7,699 nucleotides of DNA, from assembly GCA_030538175.1 (NCBI GenBank), contig JAUNUL010000136.1, positions 1-7,699 of the forward strand, read 5' to 3'. The stretch is from Propionibacteriaceae bacterium. GTDB taxonomy: Bacteria; Actinomycetota; Actinomycetes; Propionibacteriales; Propionibacteriaceae. Below the pieces are notes generated by a model. It was not told the origin of the DNA. It searched no databases and was given only the letters and a program-made list of their open reading frames with translations. Made by a program: the position numbers and the translations under genes. Shown piece after piece: positions 1 to 6,900 of the stretch (position 1 is its first letter; each line of letters begins with the position of its first letter).

Positions 1-241
<241 letters not shown>

Positions 242-247
242 ACACCA

Positions 248-276
248 TGTTTAGCACTCACCACAAGCGAGTGCAA
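248..276 (-). promoter_or_regulatory. Housekeeping-sigma promoter of groL
   Basis: On the minus strand a -35 box TTGCAC (complement of 271-276) is followed by exactly 17 bases and a -10 box TAAACA (complement of 248-253). The predicted start of transcription is near 241, giving a leader of about 140 bases. The -35 box and the spacer lie inside the distal CIRCE, so bound HrcA would block RNA polymerase directly. The arrangement of TTGCACTC running into GAGTGCTAA is typical of actinobacterial groEL promoters. Confidence 0.8.
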
Positions 277-277
277 A
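251..277. promoter_or_regulatory. CIRCE operator (distal copy), HrcA-binding inverted repeat
   Basis: The left arm TTAGCACTC (251-259) is a perfect match to the CIRCE half-site. A 9-base spacer follows, then the right arm GAGTGCAAA (269-277), which differs from the consensus GAGTGCTAA at one base. The 9-N9-9 geometry is exactly that of CIRCE. It overlaps the groL -35 box and spacer. The right arm ends seven bases before the ATG of the divergent gene at 285. Confidence 0.93.
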
Positions 278-284
278 CAATTGG

Positions 285-725
285 ATGATCGGCAACACTG
301 GCGCCATGGCCCCTGCAGACCTCGTGCGTTGGATCGGCAACGTGTGCAATCTGTCCACGCCGGCCGGGCTTGCCGTGGCGGCCCTCAGCGGCTGCACGCT
401 CCGACTCGGTCCGCGTGGGCTCATCCTCGCTGAGGGCTATCGGCCACGATTCCCCTTCGCGTACGCCTTCACCCTCGGCAACGTCATCCTCGTCCGGGGC
501 ACGCTCGCCGACTGCACCCGCGATCTGCTCGATCATGAGGAGGCGCACAGTTGGCAATACCTGTTCACCGGGCCCCTGTTCCTCCCCCTGTACGCCGTCG
601 CGACCGCGTGGTCCTGGCTGCGCAGCGGGGACCGGGCGGCGTACAACATCTTCGAACGCCACGCGGGACTCCAGCGCGGCGGCTATCGGGTGGGTGTGCC
701 CCCGCGACGCTTCCGGCGGGGTTAG
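285..725 (+). CDS. Small membrane-type HEXXH protein, putative metallopeptidase of unknown function
   Basis: The 146-residue product has no function I can name with certainty. It contains HEEAH at residues 84-88, a zincin-type HEXXH motif, followed by WQY. A hydrophobic stretch of about 20 residues (93-112, containing GPLFLPLY) looks like a membrane segment. A conserved-looking block, GDRAAYNIFERHAGL (115-129), follows, and E124 in it could be a third zinc ligand. From memory, many bacteria carry short uncharacterised proteins with the HExxHxxQ...GPLxLPLY pattern, and the actinobacterial ones also share an N-terminal NLSTPxGL block (residues 22-29 here). The tail is rich in Arg and Gly. The start is uncertain: ATG 285 has no good ribosome-binding site. 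ATG 306 (M8) is preceded by AACACT and six bases, which would suit a leaderless start. The gene diverges from groL and lies beside its CIRCE operators. It converges on the DUF3263 gene. Confidence 0.8.
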   Translation: MIGNTGAMAPADLVRWIGNVCNLSTPAGLAVAALSGCTLRLGPRGLILAEGYRPRFPFAYAFTLGNVILVRGTLADCTRDLLDHEEAHSWQYLFTGPLFLPLYAVATAWSWLRSGDRAAYNIFERHAGLQRGGYRVGVPPRRFRRG

Positions 726-756
726 GCAGGTCAGCCCGGCTGCGGGCCCAACCTGC
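726..756. terminator. Two-tier hairpin between convergent genes, likely bidirectional terminator
   Basis: The hairpin starts on the base after the TAG of the HEXXH gene. Its outer stem is GCAGGT (726-731) with ACCTGC (751-756), six perfect pairs. A small internal loop (CA / CCA) leads to an inner stem GCCCG (734-738) with CGGGC (743-747) and a GCTG loop. There is no T-run on either strand, so it is not a classical intrinsic terminator, but U-poor hairpin terminators are common in high-GC actinobacteria. On the minus strand it overlaps the last eight codons and the stop of the DUF3263 gene. Confidence 0.5.
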
Positions 757-1024
757 GAGCCGACCGGGCGCGGGCACGCTCGGAACGCATCCGGCGCAGG
801 CGCTTGACCAAAAGCGGGTCGTGCTCGAGCGCGGCCGGCTCATCGATCAGCTTGTTGAGAATCTGGTAGTACCGCGTGGCCGACATGTCGAACTGCTCGC
901 GGATCCCCTGCTCCTTGGGCCCGGCGTGTTTCCACCAGTTGCGTTCGAAGTCGAGGATGTCCACATCCCGCTCGCTGAGGGCGCTGGGCGCGGAGGACTC
1001 GGTGGGGTGGTTCGCAGCGGACAT
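731..1024 (-). CDS. DUF3263 family protein, putative helix-turn-helix DNA-binding protein
   Basis: The 97-residue product has the DUF3263 signature: LSERDVDILDFERNWWKHAG (16-35), then KEQGIREQFDMSATRYYQIL (37-56), then the DPLLVKRLRR block (69-78). Residues about 37-59 read as a helix-turn-helix, with SATRYYQILN as the likely recognition helix. The C-terminal part (74-91) is very Arg-rich. The family is largely actinobacterial and its role is not established; a small DNA-binding regulator is the usual inference. I chose ATG at 1024 over an in-frame GTG at 1069. The ATG is placed exactly for a leaderless transcript behind a good promoter (1031-1059), and that promoter would lie inside the longer frame. 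Neither start has a Shine-Dalgarno. The gene diverges from manA and converges on the HEXXH gene with a 5-bp gap. Confidence 0.9.
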   Translation of the reverse strand: MSAANHPTESSAPSALSERDVDILDFERNWWKHAGPKEQGIREQFDMSATRYYQILNKLIDEPAALEHDPLLVKRLRRMRSERARARSARRLGPQPG

Positions 1025-1030
1025 GGGGTC

Positions 1031-1059
1031 ATCGTAGGCGCGAACCACACCGTTGTCAT
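1031..1059 (-). promoter_or_regulatory. Leaderless promoter of the DUF3263 gene
   Basis: Read on the minus strand, ATGACA (complement of 1054-1059) matches the -35 consensus TTGACA at five of six bases. It is separated by 17 bases from TACGAT (complement of 1031-1036), which matches TANNNT. Six bases (GACCCC) then lead to the ATG at 1024. The -10 box ends at position -7 if transcription starts on the A of the ATG, which is the spacing expected for a leaderless mRNA. Confidence 0.75.
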
Positions 1060-1091
1060 TCGGGGTCACGTCGGCACGCAGGCGCTGCGGC

Positions 1092-1097
1092 TACGAT
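1092..1097 (+). promoter_or_regulatory. -10 box of a leaderless manA promoter
   Basis: TACGAT at 1092-1097 is followed by six bases (CGGGAC) and the manA ATG at 1104, the same spacing as in the divergent DUF3263 promoter. No convincing -35 hexamer is present 16-19 bases upstream. The region from 1060 to 1091 shows only GC-rich sequence. Confidence 0.6.
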
Positions 1098-1103
1098 CGG
1101 GAC

Positions 1104-2288
1104 ATGCAGAGCCTGACCGGCATCATCCAGAACTATGCGTGGGGTTCCTTCGACGGCATCCCGACGGCACTGGGCACGGCCCAGACCGATGACCCCCAAG
1201 CGGAGTACTGGCTGGGGGCTCACCCGAAGGCCCCGTCAGTGCTGGCTGATGGCAGCACCCTCGACGTCTTCCTGGCCGAACGGCCCGAGTTGATCGGGCA
1301 GGCCAGCGTCGAGCATCTGGGCGACCGGCTGCCGTTCCTGCTCAAGGTGTTGTCCGCCCGGCAGGCGCTCTCGCTCCAGGCGCACCCTTCGCGGGCGCAG
1401 GCGATCGAGGGGTACGCCCGGGAGAACCGCGATGACATCCCACTCGACTACCCCGGACGCAACTATCGCGATGACTGGCCCAAGCCGGAGGCGATGATCG
1501 CCCTCACCGAATTCCACGGCCTGTGCGGTTTCCGGGACCCGGCACGCACCCAGGAACTCTTCCGCCAACTGGGCGCCCCAGCAGCAGACGATTATGTCCT
1601 GCCGCTCACCGAAGCCGATGGGATCGCCCGGGTCTTCCTCCAAACCCTCGCCATCGGTCACCTGTTCGCCGAGGAGGCCGAGCAGGTCGTCACTGCTGCC
1701 CACGCCGCGTTGGAGACCGCCGAGCCCGGTTCGGACTTCCACATCTTCTGCACCACCGCCGTGGAATTGGCCCGGGACTATCCGGGTGACCCCGGCGTCC
1801 TCGCCGGCTTGCTGCTCAACCGCATCCAGCTCCAGCCCGGTGATGCCTTCTTCATGCCGGCCGGCAACATGCACGCCTATCTGCGCGGCACGGGCATCGA
1901 GATCATGTCGAACTCCGACAACGTCCTGCGCGGAGGCCTCACGCCCAAGCATGTGGATGTCGATGAGCTGGCCGTGGTGGTCGACTTCACTCCGGGCTTC
2001 CCCGGGCTGATCGAGCCGGTGGAACTCACCCCGGGTGTGCTCCACTATCCGACCGAGGCACCCGAGTTCGCGGTCTTCCAGCTCACCACGCCCACGGACG
2101 CGGCCGTTCCCGCCGAAGCGTCCGCCCGGATCGTGCTGGTGACCGAGGGCACCTTCACCCTGACCTCCGACGGCGAACACCTGACGCTGGACAAGGGCGA
2201 CTCGGCTTTCCTCGGCGCGGGGGAACAGGTGACCGCAACCGGTGCCGGACAGGCATTCCTCGCAGCTGGAGGGCTGCCGATCCCCTGA
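1104..2288 (+). CDS. manA: Mannose-6-phosphate isomerase, class I
   Basis: This 394-residue cytoplasmic zinc enzyme interconverts fructose-6-phosphate and mannose-6-phosphate. It feeds GDP-mannose synthesis for mannosylated lipids and glycans, or allows growth on mannose. The type I cupin layout is complete. It has the N-terminal NYAWGS motif (10-15), zinc ligands Q92 and H94 in LSLQAHPS, and E129 in KPEAMIAL. The fourth ligand H257 lies in PAGNMHAYLRG, followed by EIMSNSDNVLRGGLTPKHVD. These match Q97, H99, E134 and H255 of the E. coli enzyme in order and spacing. A second, smaller cupin-like domain fills the C-terminus, including LVTEGTFTL and GDSAFLGAG. The frame stays open upstream to 1053, but family alignment and the TACGAT box six bases upstream place the start at 1104. 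There is no Shine-Dalgarno. It may be expressed apart from the redox operon 67 bp downstream. Confidence 0.97.
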   Translation: MQSLTGIIQNYAWGSFDGIPTALGTAQTDDPQAEYWLGAHPKAPSVLADGSTLDVFLAERPELIGQASVEHLGDRLPFLLKVLSARQALSLQAHPSRAQAIEGYARENRDDIPLDYPGRNYRDDWPKPEAMIALTEFHGLCGFRDPARTQELFRQLGAPAADDYVLPLTEADGIARVFLQTLAIGHLFAEEAEQVVTAAHAALETAEPGSDFHIFCTTAVELARDYPGDPGVLAGLLLNRIQLQPGDAFFMPAGNMHAYLRGTGIEIMSNSDNVLRGGLTPKHVDVDELAVVVDFTPGFPGLIEPVELTPGVLHYPTEAPEFAVFQLTTPTDAAVPAEASARIVLVTEGTFTLTSDGEHLTLDKGDSAFLGAGEQVTATGAGQAFLAAGGLPIP

Positions 2289-2355
2289 TCCACCGGTTCA
2301 CCGGACGCTTGTCGGACCCAGCCGGTAGCGTGAGCATCGGACCAATGGAGGACCG
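2289..2355 (+). promoter_or_regulatory. manA-redox operon spacer with -10-like box and strong ribosome-binding site
   Basis: This 67-bp spacer holds a -10-like TAGCGT at 2326-2331 with no good -35, and GGAGGA at 2347-2352 just before the ATG at 2356. The repeat ACCGG (2300-2304) can pair with CCGGT at 2293-2297 (tight hairpin) or at 2322-2326 (wide loop). Neither is followed by a T-run. Whether manA is co-transcribed with the downstream genes cannot be decided here; the box suggests a separate promoter. Confidence 0.4.
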
Positions 2356-3996
2356 ATGATTCACCCGCAACGGCGCGATGTGACCCAACTGCCCGACCTC
2401 TTCCGCACGGAAGGTCGGGTCGGCCCGGAACGGACGAGACGTCCGATCTATCTCGACCTGCTTCCCCCCTGCAATGCGGCCTGTCCGGCCGGGGAGAACA
2501 TCCAGGAGTGGCTGCGCCTGATCAAGGCCGGCGAAACCGAATCAGCGTGGCGACAGCTCACCCAGGACAACCCGTTCCCCGCCATCCACGGCCGGGTGTG
2601 TTATCACCCGTGTGAGACCTCGTGCAACCGCGTCGAGCTCGACTCGGCCGTGTCGATCCACGCGGTTGAACGGTTCCTGGGCGATCGGGCACTGGCGGAG
2701 GGCTGGACGTTCTCGGCCTCCCCGCACCCCTCGGGCCGCAAGGTCCTCGTGATCGGCGCCGGCCCCTCCGGCTTGTCCGCGGCCTATCATCTGGCCCGAC
2801 TGGGCCACGAGGTGGAGATCCGCGACAACGGTGACGAGCCGGGCGGCATGATGCGCTACGGCATCCCCGCCTATCGCCTGCCCCGCGATGTCCTGGACGG
2901 CGAGATCGCCCGCATCCAGGACATGGGTGTGCGGATGGTGCAGAACCACGCCGTGACCGACCTGCTCGCCGAACAGCAGGAGGGCGACTTCGACGCGGTG
3001 TTCGTCGCGGTCGGCGCGCACTTGTCCCGGAAGGTCGACATTCCCGCCCACGACGCTTCCAAGATGGTCGACGCGGTGGAGTTCCTGCGCGATGTGGCCT
3101 CCGGTGACCGGCCCGTCATCGGCCGCAAGGTCGCGGTCTATGGCGGCGGCAATACCGCGATGGACGCCGCCCGCACCGCCCGCCGCCTCGGCGCAGAAGA
3201 AGCGATCATCGTCTATCGGCGCACCAAGGCGCAGATGCCGGCCCACGCCGAAGAGCTCAGCGAGGCCGAACGCGAAGGCGTCAAGATCAACTGGCTCCGC
3301 ACGATCACCGAGGTCGATGACGACCTCACCGTCGAGATCATGGAGCTCGACGAGAACGGCCGTCCGCAGCCCACGGGTCGCTTCGAGAAGCTCGCGGCCG
3401 ACACCGTCATCATGGCCGTCGGCCAGGTGCCCGAAACCGACTTCCTGCACCAGATCGAGGGCTTGGAGTTCGACCGTGACGGCGTCATGCAGGTCGACCA
3501 CAAGACCCTCATGTCGACCGTGCCCGGCATTTTCGCCGGCGGCGACGCGGTGCCATCGGATCGGACCGTCACCGTCGGCGTGGGCCATGGCAAGAAGGCC
3601 GCTCGCGCCATCGACGCGTGGCTCAACGGCACCGTCGTCGACAGGCCCCCCAAGCACGACCTGGCCAGCTTCGACAAGCTGAATTTGTGGTATTTCGGGG
3701 ACGCCTCCCGACGCGCCCAACCCGAGCTCGACCCGGATGCCCGGCTCACCGCATTCGACGAGATCGTCGGCGGGCTTGAGGAAGCACAGGCCACGTTCGA
3801 GTCAGCGCGGTGTTTGTCGTGCGGCAACTGCTTCGAGTGCGACGGCTGCTTCGGTGCGTGCCCGGAGGACGCGATCATCAAGCTCGGCAAGGGCCATCGC
3901 TATCGCTTCGACTATGACAAGTGCACCGGCTGCGCCACCTGCTTCGAGCAGTGCCCGGTGCACGCCATCGAGATGCGCCCGGAAGGACAGTCATGA
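2356..3996 (+). CDS. GltD-like FAD/NAD(P)H oxidoreductase with C-terminal 2[4Fe-4S] ferredoxin domain
   Basis: This is a 546-residue iron-sulfur flavoprotein. The N-terminal GltD/PreT-type domain has cysteines C39 and C43 (CNAACPAG) and C82, C86 and C90 (CYHPCETSCNR), expected to hold [4Fe-4S]. An FAD fold follows with GAGPSG at 134-139 and EPGGMMRYGIP at 161-171. The inserted NAD(P)H fold has GGGNTAMD at 263-270 and YRR at 287-289, where the arginines suggest NADPH. The second FAD motif is AGGD at 394-397. The C-terminus adds a ferredoxin domain: C492, C495, C498, C502-P and C523, C526, C529, C533-P, preceded by two extra cysteines, C486 and C489. This build resembles DsrL-type proteins more than plain glutamate synthase small subunits, and no large subunit is nearby. 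The start has GGAGGA four bases upstream. Its stop overlaps the PFOR start, so it probably moves electrons between PFOR and NAD(P)H. The partner is inferred. Confidence 0.9.
   Translation: MIHPQRRDVTQLPDLFRTEGRVGPERTRRPIYLDLLPPCNAACPAGENIQEWLRLIKAGETESAWRQLTQDNPFPAIHGRVCYHPCETSCNRVELDSAVSIHAVERFLGDRALAEGWTFSASPHPSGRKVLVIGAGPSGLSAAYHLARLGHEVEIRDNGDEPGGMMRYGIPAYRLPRDVLDGEIARIQDMGVRMVQNHAVTDLLAEQQEGDFDAVFVAVGAHLSRKVDIPAHDASKMVDAVEFLRDVASGDRPVIGRKVAVYGGGNTAMDAARTARRLGAEEAIIVYRRTKAQMPAHAEELSEAEREGVKINWLRTITEVDDDLTVEIMELDENGRPQPTGRFEKLAADTVIMAVGQVPETDFLHQIEGLEFDRDGVMQVDHKTLMSTVPGIFAGGDAVPSDRTVTVGVGHGKKAARAIDAWLNGTVVDRPPKHDLASFDKLNLWYFGDASRRAQPELDPDARLTAFDEIVGGLEEAQATFESARCLSCGNCFECDGCFGACPEDAIIKLGKGHRYRFDYDKCTGCATCFEQCPVHAIEMRPEGQS
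3981..3996 (+). promoter_or_regulatory. Ribosome-binding site and ATGA stop-start overlap coupling the two genes
   Basis: GGAAGGA (3981-3987) lies five bases before the ATG at 3993. That ATG shares bases with the TGA at 3994-3996 of the upstream gene. Such overlaps usually give translational coupling and similar protein amounts. The site decides the PFOR start against in-frame upstream codons that reach back to 3921 inside the preceding gene. Confidence 0.85.
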
Positions 3997-6900
3997 CGCG
4001 CAAGCCCACCCGCGCCATCATCGACGGCAACGAAGCCGCCGCCTCGGTGGCGTATCGCCTGAACGAGCTGTGCTCCATCTATCCGATCACGCCCAGCTCG
4101 ACCATGGCCGAGCTCGCCGACGAGTGGGCCGCCCACGGGCGGACCAACGTGTGGGGCACGACCCCCACGGTCATCGAGATGCAGTCCGAGGCGGGCGCCG
4201 CCGGCACGATGCACGGCGCTCTCCAGGGCGGGGCGTTGAGCACGACGTTCACCGCCTCACAGGGCCTGCTGCTGATGATCCCGAATATGTACAAGATTGC
4301 CGGCGAGCTCACCTCGACCGTCTTCCATGTGGCAGCCAGGTCGATCGCCGCCCAGGGCCTGTCAATCTTCGGTGACCACCAGGATGTGATGGCGGTCCGC
4401 CAGACCGGCTTCGCCCTGTTGAGTTCAACCTCGGTGCAGGAGGCCCACGACCTCGCCTGCGTGGCCCAACTCGCGACACTGGAGTCACGGGTGCCGTTCG
4501 TGCACTTCTTCGACGGCTTCCGCACCTCGCATGAGCTCAACACCATGTCGATGCTGAGCGATGACGACCTGCGCTCTCTCATCCCGGAGCACCTCATCCG
4601 CGAACACCGGGCGCGGGCCCTGTCCCCGGCGCACCCGATCATCCGCGGCACCGCGCAGAACCCGGATGTCTATTTCCAGGGGCGGGAGACGGTCAACCCG
4701 TTCTACAACGACACCCCCGCCATCGTGCAGTCGGCCATGGACCGCTTCGCCGAACGCACGGGTCGGCACTACAACCTCGTCGATTATCACGGCGCCCCGG
4801 ATGCCGACCGCGTGATCGTGATCATGGGCTCCGGCGCGGAGACCGTGCGCGCGACCGTCGACCACCTCATCGCCCGTGGCGAGAAGGTGGGCCTGATCCA
4901 CCTCCGGCTCTATCGTCCGTTCCCGGTCCAACAGGTGCTGGCCGCGGTCCCATCCTGCTGCCAGAAGATCGCGGTCCTGGACCGCACCAAAGAGCCCGGT
5001 TCCGGCGGTGAGCCGCTGTTCCTCGATGTGGCCGCGGCCCTCGGCGAGAGCTATGCGCGCGGCGAGCGCGACCGGCTCCCGCAGATCATCGGTGGTCGCT
5101 ATGGCCTGTCCAGCAAGGAGTTCACCCCCGGCATGGTCGAGGGCGTGTACGCGGAACTGGCCAAGGACAAGCCCCGCTCCCGGTTCACCGTCGGCATCAT
5201 CGACGACGTCACCCACCTGTCGCTGGACTATGACGAGTCCCTCGACATCACCTCCGACGACACCCTGTCCGCGGTCTTCTATGGGCTCGGTTCCGACGGC
5301 ACGGTCGGCGCGAACAAGAACACGATCAAGATCCTCGGTGACGACCCGAACCGCTTTGCCCAGGCCTATTTCGTCTATGACTCCAAGAAGTCGGGTTCGC
5401 GCACGGTGTCGCACCTGCGGTTCGGGCCGACCCCGATCCAAGCGCCCTATCTGGTGAGCCGCGCCGGGTTCATCGGCTGCCACCACTGGTCGATCCTGGA
5501 GCAGGTGGACATCCTGGCCACCGCTCGCGAGGGCACGATCCTGCTGTTGAACACCCCGCACCCGCCAGGTGAGGTGTTCATGCAGCTGCCGGCCCCGGTC
5601 CAGGACCGGATCGTCGAGTTGGGTCTGCAGGTCTGGACCGTCGATGCCGGCGCCGTCGCCCGCCAGGCAGGGCTCGGCAACCGCACGAACACGGTGCTGC
5701 AGACGTGCTTCTTCGCCATCTCCGGGGTCATGCCCGCCGAGGAGGCGATCACCGCGATCAAACAGTCGATCCGCAAGACCTATGGCCGCCGCGGCGCCGA
5801 GGTCGTCACCCGCAACGAGCGGGCCGTCGATGCATCGGTCAGCAACCTGCACCGGGTGCCGGTGCCCGAACAGGCCGTGGGTGGGCATCCCCTTCAAGCA
5901 CCCGTGCCGGCCCACGCGCCGGAGTTCGTGCGCACCGTGACCGCCGAGATGATGGCGGGCCGTGGCGACCTCCTGCCAGTGTCGGCCCTGCCCGTGGATG
6001 GGTCCTATCCGAGCGGCACGACAGCGTACGAAAAGCGGAACATCTCCAGCATCGTCGCCGAATGGGACCCCGAGACCTGCATCCAGTGCGGCAACTGCTC
6101 GTTCGTGTGTCCGCACTCGGTGATCCGGTCGAAATACTATGCACCGGACAAGCTCGCCGGTGCGCCCGAGAGCTTCCAGTCCGCGCCCCTCAACACGGTC
6201 GGGGTGCCGCTGGCGCAGTACACGCTGCAGGTGTTCGCCGAGGACTGCACCGGCTGTGGTCTGTGCGTCGAGGCGTGCCCGGTCAAGCCGATCGGCCAGC
6301 CCAACCGGCGCGCGATCAACCTCTCCCCGGTGGCCGAACGTCTCGAGGACGAGAAGCGCAACATCGAGTTCTTCGAGTCCATCCCGAACAACGACCGCAC
6401 CCGCGTGGACTTCGGCACGATCCGCGGCACCCAGTTCCTGCAGCCGCTGTTCGAGTTCTCCGGTGCCTGTTCGGGCTGTGGCGAAACGCCCTATGTGAAG
6501 CTGCTCAGCCAGCTCTTCGGTGACCGGGCGACGATCGCGAATGCGACCGGCTGTTCATCGATCTATGGCGGCAACCTGCCCACCACCCCGTGGACCCAGA
6601 ACGAATACGGCCGCGGCCCCGCCTGGTCCAACTCACTGTTCGAGGACAATGCGGAGTTCGGGCTCGGCATGCGGCTGGCCGCCGACCTGCACACGGGTCT
6701 GGCCCGCAAGCGACTCGTGCAGCTCCGTGAAGAGGTCGGGCCCGAGCTGGTCGACGCGATCCTCGACGCCGACCAGCACTCAGAATCGCAGCTCGCTGCG
6801 CAGGCACTCCGCGTGCAACAGCTCCGCGAACGGCTCGAGGACCTCAACGGTCACCGCGTCGAGGACCTCAAGTCGGTGCTGGACCACCTGATCCGCCGCA

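Noticed and set aside
1025..1069. GTG at 1069 as the start of the DUF3263 protein
   Set aside because: There is no ribosome-binding site. The extra 15 residues are not part of the family core, and a good promoter lies within them, positioned for the ATG at 1024.
1053..1103. Upstream in-frame start for manA at 1053
   Set aside because: The extra 17 residues do not resemble the family N-terminus, and the -10 box at 1092-1097 would fall inside the coding region.
2293..2326. Intrinsic terminator after manA
   Set aside because: Only a 5-bp stem with a 2-base loop, or an alternative with a wide loop, can form, and there is no T-run. It is too weak to call.
2542..3720. A 392-codon minus-strand open frame inside the GltD-like gene
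   Set aside because: It is antisense to a complete flavoprotein, has a low-complexity composition and no motif. It is a shadow frame.
3921..3992. In-frame upstream start for PFOR inside the GltD-like gene
   Set aside because: The PFOR family starts near the TRKPTRAIIDGNEA block. The ATG at 3993 has a good ribosome-binding site and the ATGA overlap.
4485..6116. A 543-codon open frame on the minus strand inside the PFOR gene
   Set aside because: It lies wholly antisense to a gene with all family motifs. Its protein is rich in Gly, Arg, Asp and His with no recognisable domain, as expected from a GC-rich shadow frame.
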